Source: DAMCAP01 sp032059445
Lineage (GTDB): Bacteria; Bacillota; Clostridia; Oscillospirales; Ruminococcaceae
Length of the DNA stretch: 64,000 nt
Direction of reading: 5' to 3'
Assembly (NCBI GenBank): GCA_032059445.1
Contig: DAMCAP010000001.1
Coordinates: forward strand, 146,980-210,979
In this document: in pieces, positions 34,810-42,576 of the stretch
Layout of the letters: every line of letters begins with the position of its first letter
How positions within the stretch are numbered: position 1 is the stretch's first letter
Made by a program: the position numbers and the translations under genes
The notes under the pieces: model-generated
Databases searched by the model: none
Told to the model about the DNA's origin: nothing
Seen by the model: only the letters and a program-made list of their open reading frames with translations

Positions 34810-35934
34810 ATGGCAGATCAAGGACATAAGCCTTCGGTATTGGTGGTAGATGATACGCTGGACAATCTGATTTTAATTAACGAGATCCTAAAGGAAGAGT
34901 ATAGGGTGCGGGTAGCAACCAACGGCTTAAAAGCTCTGGAAGCTGCTAGGTATGCTCCACCCGATATCATCTTAATGGATATTATGATGCCTGCAATGAA
35001 TGGCTATGAGGCTTGCAGGAGGCTAAAAGAAGATGAATCCCTTAGGGATATCCCGGTGTTGTTTCTGACCGCCAAGTCAGATGTAGCCGATGAGCAAAGA
35101 GGTTTTGCACTGGGTGGTGCAGATTATATCGTAAAGCCCGTTACCCCTCCGATCTTGCTGGCACGGGTCAAGACCCACTTGGCGCTTAAGCAGTCCCGGG
35201 ACTCCCTCGAGGATCAAAACCAATCTCTTGAAGAAGAGATCTTACGGCGTACAAAGGATATTTCGGTGGTGCAGGAGGCTTCGATCTTGGCAATGGCAGC
35301 GCTGGCCGAAACCAGAGATAATGAGACAGGCTGTCATCTGCAACGAGTCAAGCTGTATATCAAGGAGCTGGCGGAGTATATGAGTAAAGCGGAGAAGTTT
35401 CGCTATACTCTGACCCCCGAAAAAATCCGCCTGATGGTGCTCTCCTCCCCTTTGCATGATATTGGCAAGGTGGGTATCCCCGATCATATTTTGCTTAAGC
35501 CCGGAGCACTGACACCTCAGGAGTATGAGGTGATGAAAAAGCACACCACCATCGGCAGGGATGCGATCCTCTGTGCCGAAACCCAGATCGGAGACGCTGA
35601 GACTTTTTTGAGCTGTGCACGGGAGATTGCCTATTGTCATCATGAAAAATGGGATGGCACAGGCTACCCACAGGGGCTATGCGCAGAGCAGATCCCCTTA
35701 TCGGCTCGGTTGATGGCAGTTGTAGATGTGTATGATGCATTGACCACCCGCAGGATTTATAAAGACGCGATTTTACATGAAGAGGCAGTCAGCATCATTA
35801 AGAGGGATGCAAATAAGCACTTTGACCCCGATGTGGTAGAGGCTTTTTTGCGCATTGAGGAGAAGTTTCAAGAGATCAAGAGCAAATATGCAGACAATAC
35901 CGAGGGCCTGTTGATCCATGCAGGTGCCAAATAG
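34810..35934 (+). CDS. Response regulator with HD-GYP phosphodiesterase domain
   Basis: 374 residues. The receiver domain (8-125) has the acidic pocket VVDD, phospho-Asp 57 in LMDIMM, and Lys in VKP (107-109). A short coiled linker (RDSLEDQNQSLEEEILRRTK) follows. The HD-GYP domain keeps HDIGKVGIPD (216 onwards) and HHEKWDGTGYP (277-287), with YDALTTRRIYK; the metal and GYP residues are intact. It is expected to degrade cyclic di-GMP when phosphorylated. ATG 34810 follows AGGAGGTAAAGAGC, only 12 bases after the histidine kinase gene. Confidence 0.94.
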   Translation: MADQGHKPSVLVVDDTLDNLILINEILKEEYRVRVATNGLKALEAARYAPPDIILMDIMMPAMNGYEACRRLKEDESLRDIPVLFLTAKSDVADEQRGFALGGADYIVKPVTPPILLARVKTHLALKQSRDSLEDQNQSLEEEILRRTKDISVVQEASILAMAALAETRDNETGCHLQRVKLYIKELAEYMSKAEKFRYTLTPEKIRLMVLSSPLHDIGKVGIPDHILLKPGALTPQEYEVMKKHTTIGRDAILCAETQIGDAETFLSCAREIAYCHHEKWDGTGYPQGLCAEQIPLSARLMAVVDVYDALTTRRIYKDAILHEEAVSIIKRDANKHFDPDVVEAFLRIEEKFQEIKSKYADNTEGLLIHAGAK

Positions 35935-35957
35935 GCTGCGAGGTAAGGGAGTAACAC

Positions 35958-36479
35958 ATGCTAAAACAAGCAAAACACAGTACCTTTAGATGGGAGGCGC
36001 TGGGCGATATCAAGCAGGGCCGTAGCAATCTGGGGGAGGAAATGCCGGTGCTGGTATACCGCTTGATGCAGTATACCATGCTCGATATCCTGACCAAGGC
36101 CTGTGGAGAAGAGCAGGCAAACGCGTATTTCCGTCAGGCAGGGCGCTTGGCGGGATTAGAATTTACCAGAAATTTATTTGACCTGACTGTGGAGTACGGT
36201 ACTTTTGTGGCTCAGGTGCAAAAAAAACTACTGGAGCTAAAGATGGGCATCTTACGCCTAGAGGTATCGGACCCCGATACCGGTGAGGTGGTCATGACGA
36301 TTGCGGAGGATCTGGATTGCAGCGGTCTGGCGATCAGTGATGAATATGTATGCGTGTATGATGAGGGATTTATAGCAGGGATGTTGGAGGCCTATACTGG
36401 CAAGCTCTATCATGTTAAAGAGATCGATTGCTGGGCAAATGGCGGCAGGGTATGCCGCTTTCATTGCACGCTTGAGTAA
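35958..36479 (+). CDS. V4R-domain (4-vinyl-reductase-like) small-ligand sensor protein
   Basis: 173 residues, soluble. The C-terminal two thirds match the V4R pattern: an acidic EDLDCSGL segment, YDEGFIAGMLEAYTG, and the cysteine-rich end KEIDCWANGGRVCRFHC. V4R domains bind small molecules or metals and regulate partner proteins. ATG 35958 follows GTAAGGGAG. It sits 23 bases after the HD-GYP gene and 38 bases before the GGDEF gene, all on one strand, so it is a good candidate for a sensor that controls one or both cyclic di-GMP enzymes. The ligand is unknown; the Cys residues could bind a metal. Confidence 0.75.
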   Translation: MLKQAKHSTFRWEALGDIKQGRSNLGEEMPVLVYRLMQYTMLDILTKACGEEQANAYFRQAGRLAGLEFTRNLFDLTVEYGTFVAQVQKKLLELKMGILRLEVSDPDTGEVVMTIAEDLDCSGLAISDEYVCVYDEGFIAGMLEAYTGKLYHVKEIDCWANGGRVCRFHCTLE

Positions 36480-36517
36480 GCGCATAGTAGCACTAAGCGC
36501 AGAGGGAGGGAAAACAT

Positions 36518-37777
36518 TTGGAGCAGGGCACCCAGAGATTACTTACCTATATTGAGGAAATGCTCTATGATCCTGCCTCTGCGGTGTTGGATCAGGATCA
36601 GCTCCCCCCACATTTACTGCCTCTTGGGGAGCGTTTGCAGGTGGTGGCAGGGCACTTGGCAGAAGCTGCTTGCTTTGCGGAGTCGCTGGCAAAGGGAGAT
36701 CTCAACAGCAAGCTGCCTGTATCTCATAATCACATCGTGGCACCCCTCAAAACGCTGCATGCTGCCTTAAAGCACGTGACTTGGCAGGCACAGCAGGTGG
36801 CTAGGGGGGATTATCAGCAGCAGATTGATTTTATGGGGGATTTTTCGGAGGCCTTTAATAGCATGGTCTCTCAACTAGAGCAACAGCATCAAGAGCTTTT
36901 GCAGGAGATCGAGGATAATCGGCGCAAGGCCGAAGCCTTGGAGCAAAGCAACAGCCTCCTAAAGGCGCTGACAAGACAGATCCTTCAATGGATCGTTGTG
37001 GTAGATGCCGAAACAATAGATTGGCTATTTGTGAATCGTAGCCCCCATGAGGCTTTGCTTGACTCTGGCAGCAAGCCACAGCTTCAGATGTGGCTTAAGG
37101 AGCTGGCGGAGCAAGCAAGCACTTGCAACGGGAGTTTTTCTGGTGAGCTGATCCTTCAGAGCTATCGAGGCATGCAGTATTTCTCCGCAGAGGTACAGCC
37201 TTTGGAGTGGCAGGGGCACAGAGCCTTGGCATTTGTCCTAAGTGATGTCAGCAGTGAGCGAGAGCAGCTGCGTATCTTGGAGCATGCGGCATATCGAGAC
37301 AAACTTACCCAACTATATAACCGCCACTATGGCATGGATTTGCTGGCTAGATGGGTGGATCAGGGTAGTAGCTTTGTACTATGCTACATCGACATTGATA
37401 ATCTTAAATACGTCAATGATCGGTATGGGCATAGTGCAGGGGATCGATATATCCTGCACGTGGCGGAGGTTTTAAGGGAGTTTGACAATGAGGCGGTGTC
37501 TTGCCGATTGGGGGGCGACGAATTTATGCTCTTAGCAAAGAATTGTGATGGAGCATTTGCCAAAGAGCGGCTGGAGCTATTGGGGGCACATCTGATGGAT
37601 GCAAATCAAAGCAAAATAGAGTACAGCATCAGCTACGGCATCATTGAGGTAGGGCTTGATAACCTCCTAAGTGCTGAAGAGCTCCTGAGTATCGCTGATG
37701 AACGAATGTATGAGCATAAACGAGCTTATAAAGCGCGCCGTAAGAAAAGCATGCGGGGGCATGTTGCGGAGGGATAA
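36518..37777 (+). CDS. Cytoplasmic diguanylate cyclase (HAMP-like, PAS-like, GGDEF)
   Basis: 419 residues without membrane helices. An N-terminal HAMP-like part (about 45-120) contains SLAKGDLNSKLP and WQAQQVARGDYQQQIDFMGD. A coiled coil (118-150) and a PAS-like fold (150-245) follow. The GGDEF domain has DKLTQLYNRHYG, IDIDNLKYVND and the intact active site RLGGDEF (332-336). The RxxD inhibitory site normally five residues before GGDEF is absent, so feedback inhibition may be missing. The start is a TTG at 36518 with GGAGGG. It should make cyclic di-GMP, opposing the HD-GYP protein. The radical SAM gene begins one base after its stop codon. Confidence 0.9.
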   Translation: MEQGTQRLLTYIEEMLYDPASAVLDQDQLPPHLLPLGERLQVVAGHLAEAACFAESLAKGDLNSKLPVSHNHIVAPLKTLHAALKHVTWQAQQVARGDYQQQIDFMGDFSEAFNSMVSQLEQQHQELLQEIEDNRRKAEALEQSNSLLKALTRQILQWIVVVDAETIDWLFVNRSPHEALLDSGSKPQLQMWLKELAEQASTCNGSFSGELILQSYRGMQYFSAEVQPLEWQGHRALAFVLSDVSSEREQLRILEHAAYRDKLTQLYNRHYGMDLLARWVDQGSSFVLCYIDIDNLKYVNDRYGHSAGDRYILHVAEVLREFDNEAVSCRLGGDEFMLLAKNCDGAFAKERLELLGAHLMDANQSKIEYSISYGIIEVGLDNLLSAEELLSIADERMYEHKRAYKARRKKSMRGHVAEG

Positions 37778-37778
37778 G

Positions 37779-38663
37779 ATGATTGAGAGGATACCCGCCA
37801 AGACCATTGTGTCAGCTTATAGCGATAGCAGCTGGTTTGGAATCAACTACAATATGAATATTTATAAGGGTTGCTGCCATGGCTGCATCTACTGTGATAG
37901 CCGTAGCGATTGCTACCGCATAGAGGATTTTGATCGGGTGCGTGCAAAAGAAAATGCGCTTGAGATTATCCGTAATGACCTGCGCCGTAAGGTCAAGACC
38001 GGTGTGGTGGGCACTGGCGCAATGAGCGACCCTTATAATCCTTTTGAAAAAGAGCTGCTGCTGACCCGCCATGGGCTGGAGCTGATTAATGCCTATGGGT
38101 TTGGTGCGGCGATTGCCACTAAGAGCAGCTTGATTACTCGTGACATCGATCTGCTCAGTGAGATTAAGGAGCACTCCCCCGTGCTCTGCAAAATCACCGT
38201 AACAGCTGCGCAGGATGACCTTAGTCGGGTCATTGAGCCTAATGTGTCGGCCTCCTCTGAGCGCTTTGCGGCAATCAGCCGCTTGACTGAAGCAGGGATC
38301 TTCACAGGGGTTTTGCTGATGCCGGTGCTGCCCTTTATCACCGACAATGAGGAAAATATCAGCAGCATCGTAAAGCTGGCTCATGAGAGCGGCGCCAGAT
38401 TCATCTACCCTGCAATGGGCATGACCCTTAGGAGCAACCAGCGGGAGCACTACTATACAAAGCTAGATCAGTATTTCCCGGGGCTGAGGGGGAAGTATCA
38501 AAGCTACTACAAAGATGCCTATAGCTGTAGCAGCCCGAGGGCAAAAAAGCTCTGGGAGGTATTTACCCAAGAATGTAGACGCTATGGGATACTCTATGAG
38601 ATGCAGGAGATCATCCGCTGCTACAAGCAGGGCTACGGCTCTAAGCAGCTGAGCTTATTTTAG
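37779..38663 (+). CDS. SPL-family (spore photoproduct lyase-like) radical SAM protein
   Basis: 294 residues. The cluster motif is C32-x3-C36-x2-C39 in YKGCCHGCIYCDSR, as in spore photoproduct lyase and related proteins, with GTGAMSDPYNPFEKEL after it. Reductive SAM cleavage and binding of one 4Fe-4S cluster are expected. It lacks clear evidence for being the genuine DNA-repair lyase, whose family is slightly larger, so substrate is open. The ATG at 37779 comes one base after the GGDEF stop codon with GGAGGG inside that gene, so translation is coupled. An in-frame upstream extension to 37698 has no site of its own. Confidence 0.85.
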   Translation: MIERIPAKTIVSAYSDSSWFGINYNMNIYKGCCHGCIYCDSRSDCYRIEDFDRVRAKENALEIIRNDLRRKVKTGVVGTGAMSDPYNPFEKELLLTRHGLELINAYGFGAAIATKSSLITRDIDLLSEIKEHSPVLCKITVTAAQDDLSRVIEPNVSASSERFAAISRLTEAGIFTGVLLMPVLPFITDNEENISSIVKLAHESGARFIYPAMGMTLRSNQREHYYTKLDQYFPGLRGKYQSYYKDAYSCSSPRAKKLWEVFTQECRRYGILYEMQEIIRCYKQGYGSKQLSLF

Positions 38664-39058
38664 AGAATAGGCCAGAGGGGCTAGTCAGCAGTGATAAAGC
38701 ATGACGATGGGCTTGACCCAGCTTATGAGCGCAGCAAGCAAAGAAGATATATTGGCGCAGTTGGTATAACTTGCCCTGCAATGATGGCATGCAGAGTGGT
38801 ATACTACCTGCGCTCGACTACATGCACCCTTTTGCCTGTGTAGTGCTTTGATCCTGCGACTCTGCAAGAAAGTAGAGACGCAGGGATTTTTATATCATCA
38901 ACTAATTGTATATTATATAGGATATTTTACAACATCGGTTTTTTGTGTCGGTGGATGCTCTGCTCTAGCCTCTATAAGCGTATCTTTTGCCGATGGGTGG
39001 CATAGAAATAAGGTATCAGGCTAAGATCAAAATACTGTAAAAAGGTGGAGGATCATCT
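38664..39058. other. Intergenic stretch, terminator only
   Basis: Apart from the terminator at 38850-38893 I see no supportable gene. The sequence 38894-39040 probably holds the promoter of the GNAT gene but no clear hexamer pair stands out. Confidence 0.55.
38850..38893 (+). terminator. Terminator of the signalling cluster
   Basis: ATCCTGCG-A-CTCT pairs with AGAG-A-CGCAGGGAT around a 10-base loop, then TTTTTAT. Confidence 0.8.
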
Positions 39059-39592
39059 ATGGAAAGACTGGAGCTGGTGCTGCCCGATATCACCCATATG
39101 TACAAGGCCTTGGAGTTTCGGCAGGAGTTCTTTAGCAATGGAGAGTATGAGATCCACGGCGGCTCCCTGCTTGATCAGTTTGTGTGCTATGAGAAGTGGC
39201 TGGAGCATGTAAGAAGCTGCCGTGCCAATCAAAACATGCCCAAGGGTTGGGTGCCATCGACCACTTATTTTGCCATAGGGCAGCAGAGTGGGGGGATCAT
39301 CGGGATTATAGACATCCGCCATACCCTCAATAAGGAGCTGCTCAAGTATGGCGGCAACATCAGTTACAGTATTCGACCCTCACTAAGGGGGAGGGGCTAT
39401 GCCGCCCAGATGCTCAAGCTGGCGCTGGAGCACTGCAAACAAATGGGGATTACCAAGGTGATGATCAGCTGCAATCAGGCCAACATCCCCTCCGCCCGTA
39501 CCATCAAGAGCTGCGGCGGTATCATGCAAAATCAGTACCTGCAAAACGATGGAGAGGTGATTCAAAACTACTGGATCAGCTTAGGGTATTAG
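39059..39592 (+). CDS. GNAT-family N-acetyltransferase
   Basis: 177 residues. The acetyl-CoA loop is RPSLRGRGYAAQMLKLALEH (about 117-136), followed by VMISCNQANIPSARTIKSCG, both diagnostic of GNAT enzymes. The substrate is unknown. The start ATG at 39059 follows GGTGGAGGATC. It is a single gene between a terminator and the assembly gap, so its context on the right is uncertain. Confidence 0.85.
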   Translation: MERLELVLPDITHMYKALEFRQEFFSNGEYEIHGGSLLDQFVCYEKWLEHVRSCRANQNMPKGWVPSTTYFAIGQQSGGIIGIIDIRHTLNKELLKYGGNISYSIRPSLRGRGYAAQMLKLALEHCKQMGITKVMISCNQANIPSARTIKSCGGIMQNQYLQNDGEVIQNYWISLGY

Positions 39593-39732
39593 GGTAGCTT
39601 TATTTGCTAATGCAATTTGTCTAGAATTATCTTGCAAAATCGTTGGACTATACAAAAATAATCGGACGGGCGTAAATCAGATGTAAAGCTCTCTGCATCG
39701 GCATAAACATGTAACAAACGATCGTAATCTGC

Positions 39733-39742
39733 NNNNNNNNNN
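39733..39742. other. Assembly gap (10 N)
   Basis: Ten undetermined bases just upstream of the AbgT-like gene. True spacing and linkage across it are not proven; the promoter of the transporter may be missing. Confidence 0.99.
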
Positions 39743-39768
39743 GTTTGTGATGCAAGAGGAGGATGATT

Positions 39769-41328
39769 ATGCCCACTGAAGCAAAGGCCTTACCTAAGCA
39801 GGGGTGGTTTGATCGGCTGCTAAGCGGATTTGAAAAGGCTGCCAACAAGCTCCCCACACCCTTTACCATGTTTGTCGAGCTGTTTGTAATTGTAGCGGTG
39901 CTGTCCTTGGTATTTTCGCTGCTGGGCCTCTCGGCTATCAACCCGGCAGATGGCAAGGAAGTAGTTGTCAGCAGCTTTTTTAGCCGACAGGGGCTTACAT
40001 GGCTGCTCAATAATCTGGTCAAAAACTTCACCGGCTATGCTCCCTTGGGTCTGGTGCTGACCATGAACTTTGGGATCGGCATGTGTGAAGAGGTCGGCCT
40101 AGTTAAGAGCCTGCTTAAGAAGACCATGGCAAACGTCCCCCCACGGCTTCTCACCTATGCCATCTGCTGGATCGGCTGTATGGGCAATCTAGCTTCAGAT
40201 GCAGCTTCGGTGATTTTACCACCGCTGGCAGGAATGATGTTTTTGGGTGCAGGTCGTAACCCCATCTTAGGCTTTATCTGCGCTAGAGCCGCAGGGGCGG
40301 TAGGCTTCCACACCAATATGCTGCTGGCAGGAACCGATGCGCTGGCACAGGGCATTACTAACAATGCCATTACCATTGCCTCTAACAACCCAGCAATGCA
40401 GGTAGATATCACCTGTAACTATTACTTTATGTTTGTGATGACGGTGATCGTCACTGTAGTATGCACCTTCATTACCGAGAAGATCGTAGGTGTACGGCTA
40501 GGTGAGTATACCGGTGAGGCGAGATTTGCCCATGAGCCTCTCGACGCCGCTGCAAACAAAGGGCTGCGTTATGCAGGCATAGCGCTGCTGGTTTATCTGG
40601 CAGTAATCTTGGCTGGCGTGCTGCCCGGCAACGGCTTACTTCGTGCCAGTGATGGCAGCTTGACAGATTCCCCCTTCTTGCAGGGGATGATTCCAATTTT
40701 GTTTGGGCTATTTCTAACCAGTGGCCTTGGCTATGGCATAGGCTCTGGCTTCATTAAAAGCGAGAGGGATGTACCAAAGATCCTCTCCCACAAAACTGGT
40801 GTGTTTAACGGGTACATTGTGCAGGTCTTTGCAGTATCCCAGTTTGTAGCGATCTTTAACTGGACCAAGATCGGCAATATCTCTGCCATCTTTGGAGCCA
40901 ACGCTCTCAAGAGCAGCGGCTTTGTGGGCATCCCCTTGATTGTGTGCTTCATGCTGCTGACCAGTGTTGTAGGCTTCTTTATCAGCTCCAACTCCGCCTG
41001 CTGGTCTCTGATGGCGCCAATCTTTGTGCCAATGTTTATGTATTTGGGGTATCAGCCTGCATTTACCCAGCTGGTATTCCGCAGCGGTATGTCGATCTTA
41101 GGGCTCATAAACCCATTGTCGGTATATCTGTATATGATCTTGACGATGATCCAGACGCAGTATGACAAGGACTTTAGCCTTGGCAAGATGCTCTCTCTAA
41201 GCGTGCCTTATGTGATTGCCGCTGCGATCCTTTGGATAGGTGCTGTGATCGTGGTACTGGTGTTTAATCTACCTATCGGCCCCGGAGTCGGCGTATTTAT
41301 CCCTGCTGGCATGTCACTTTCGGTATAG
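39769..41328 (+). CDS. AbgT-family transporter
   Basis: 519 residues and about a dozen hydrophobic segments. Family blocks are LTMNFGIGMCEEVGLVKSLL, CMGNLASDAASVILPPLAGM, ARAAGAVGFHTNMLLAGTDAL and SNSACWSLMAPIFVPMFM. AbgT proteins take up p-aminobenzoyl-glutamate in E. coli, and related members export sulfonamides. AGGAGG ends six bases before ATG 39769, which is preferred over ATG 39763. In E. coli abgT stands next to abgA and abgB, whose relatives here are at 3.6 and 5.9 kb, not adjacent. Import of N-acyl or peptide substrates for the M20 enzymes is an inference. Confidence 0.92.
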   Translation: MPTEAKALPKQGWFDRLLSGFEKAANKLPTPFTMFVELFVIVAVLSLVFSLLGLSAINPADGKEVVVSSFFSRQGLTWLLNNLVKNFTGYAPLGLVLTMNFGIGMCEEVGLVKSLLKKTMANVPPRLLTYAICWIGCMGNLASDAASVILPPLAGMMFLGAGRNPILGFICARAAGAVGFHTNMLLAGTDALAQGITNNAITIASNNPAMQVDITCNYYFMFVMTVIVTVVCTFITEKIVGVRLGEYTGEARFAHEPLDAAANKGLRYAGIALLVYLAVILAGVLPGNGLLRASDGSLTDSPFLQGMIPILFGLFLTSGLGYGIGSGFIKSERDVPKILSHKTGVFNGYIVQVFAVSQFVAIFNWTKIGNISAIFGANALKSSGFVGIPLIVCFMLLTSVVGFFISSNSACWSLMAPIFVPMFMYLGYQPAFTQLVFRSGMSILGLINPLSVYLYMILTMIQTQYDKDFSLGKMLSLSVPYVIAAAILWIGAVIVVLVFNLPIGPGVGVFIPAGMSLSV

Positions 41329-41357
41329 CTCTGTGTGATCTGATCGTATAAAATAAC

Positions 41358-41394
41358 AAACCGCCTCCTGCTAGCTGCTGGGAGGCGGTTTTAT
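41358..41394 (+). terminator. Intrinsic terminator of the AbgT-like gene
   Basis: AACCGCCTCC and GGGAGGCGGTT form the stem, followed by TTATTTG. Confidence 0.88.
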
Positions 41395-41423
41395 TTGGGT
41401 ATTAAGAGGATGTAATGTAGCAA

Positions 41424-41453
41424 TTGGATTTTTTATCTAATATTTGTTATAAT
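41424..41453 (+). promoter_or_regulatory. Promoter of the flavin reductase gene
   Basis: TTGGAT (41424-41429), an 18-base spacer, and TATAAT (41448-41453). Confidence 0.65.
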
Positions 41454-41506
41454 AAAGGCACAGGCAGCCAAAGCTGCCAAAGGATTGAAATATAAAGAGA
41501 ATTGAG

Positions 41507-42073
41507 ATGATGAAATTGGATAAACCAAGAATTTTGGCCATTGTCGGCTCTCTGAGGAAGGGCTCCTATAATCGTCAGCTTGCTCTGGCAGCAAAGGAGA
41601 TCCTCGGTGACAGAGCAGAGTTTGAGCTGCTGGAGTATGCCGATATCCCCTTTATGAATGAAGATATTGAGTACCCAGCTCCTGAGTCGATCAGCCGTGT
41701 GCGTGAAGCAGTCAAAAATGCAGACGGTATCTGGTTTTTTACCCCGGAATACAACTACTACTTCTCGGGAGTGCTCAAAAACCTCCTAGACTGGCTCTCC
41801 AGACCAATCAGTAAAAGCGAGCGGCAGGTCCTCTCTCAGAAGCCAGCTGCCATTAGCGGTATAACCCCGGGCATGTCGGGTACATTAGCTTCTCAGCAGC
41901 ATCTGGTCAGTGTGATCAGCACATTAAATATGCGGGTGATGAACTTCCCTCGCCTGACGATCCCCAACGCTATGCAGCAGTTGGATGACCAAGGGCGCTT
42001 ATCTCTTACTGCAAGCCGCCCCTTCCTTGAGAAGCAGGCAGATGCTTTTTTGAGCTTCATCCAGCGCAGCTAA
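41507..42073 (+). CDS. NADPH-dependent FMN reductase-like flavoprotein
   Basis: 188 residues of flavodoxin-like fold. The FMN phosphate loop is IVGSLRKGSYNRQLA near the N-terminus, and FFTPEYNYYFSGVLKNLLDW provides the isoalloxazine-binding segment. PAAISGITPGMSG is also family-typical. It probably reduces quinones, azo compounds or flavin with NAD(P)H. The start at 41507 has only a weak binding site (AGAGAATTGAG), with a second ATG directly after it. It is a single-gene unit. Confidence 0.88.
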   Translation: MMKLDKPRILAIVGSLRKGSYNRQLALAAKEILGDRAEFELLEYADIPFMNEDIEYPAPESISRVREAVKNADGIWFFTPEYNYYFSGVLKNLLDWLSRPISKSERQVLSQKPAAISGITPGMSGTLASQQHLVSVISTLNMRVMNFPRLTIPNAMQQLDDQGRLSLTASRPFLEKQADAFLSFIQRS

Positions 42074-42098
42074 GAAGCAATCTGATCTAACATTAAAA

Positions 42099-42140
42099 TG
42101 AAAGAAAGAAGCCGAGAGTACATCGACTTCTTTCTTTTAA
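42099..42140 (+). terminator. Intrinsic terminator of the flavin reductase gene
   Basis: AAAGAAAGAAG and CTTCTTTCTTT arms with CCGA/TCGA continuing the stem, then TTAAG. Confidence 0.75.
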
Positions 42141-42162
42141 GTGTTTACTGGAAGGAGCTTCA

Positions 42163-42468
42163 ATGGAAGTATTGATAAGCTTAAAGAGCTTCTTGGATGA
42201 GGAACAGCGGCTAAAGGCCTTCCCTGCGAAACGCAAGGCTAAGCTTCATGCCCTTTATTATCTGGCATCAAAATTTGAGCAGGGTCAGCGCTACACCGAA
42301 AAAGAAGTGGGTGAGCTGCTCGGCCGCTGGCATACCTTTGGTGACCCAGCTACCCTACGCAGAGAGCTGTATAACCACCGATTCCTCAATCGTGAAGCAA
42401 ACGGACAGTCCTATTGGCTGGAAGAAACCCAGTCGACTTTGGCTGAGCTAGAGCAAAAGTACCTGTGA
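42163..42468 (+). CDS. DUF2087 domain-containing protein
   Basis: 101 residues matching DUF2087: FPAKRKAKLHALYYLASKFE, RYTEKEVGELLGRWHTFGDP, and LRRELYNHRFLNREANGQSY. The fold is a winged helix with conserved basic residues, often found fused to or beside regulators, so nucleic acid binding is plausible but unproven. ATG 42163 follows GGAAGGAGCTTCA. It ends at a terminator shared with the PBP2 gene. Confidence 0.85.
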   Translation: MEVLISLKSFLDEEQRLKAFPAKRKAKLHALYYLASKFEQGQRYTEKEVGELLGRWHTFGDPATLRRELYNHRFLNREANGQSYWLEETQSTLAELEQKYL

Positions 42469-42517
42469 GGTAGGCATGTCAGTTACGGCGACCAATAGAA
42501 TCTAGGTTTAGCATCAA

Positions 42518-42567
42518 AAACAGGTCGGGAACTCTTATTAAAAGAGCTTCCGACCTGTTTCTTTTAG
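42518..42567. terminator. Bidirectional terminator between DUF2087 gene and PBP2 gene
   Basis: AAACAGGTCGGGA and TCCGACCTGTTT arms with an inner ACTCTT/AAGAGCT stem. There are As on the left and TTCTTTT on the right. It lies between convergent genes. Confidence 0.9.
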
Positions 42568-42576
42568 ATAAATCAA

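Noticed and set aside
36761..36785. CACGTG inside the GGDEF gene as a further parS site
   Set aside because: Flanking bases (AAGCACGTGACTT) do not match the TTTCACGTGAAA core.
37698..37778. Longer N-terminus for the SPL-like protein
   Set aside because: It lies within the GGDEF coding sequence and the strong GGAGGG fits the ATG at 37779.
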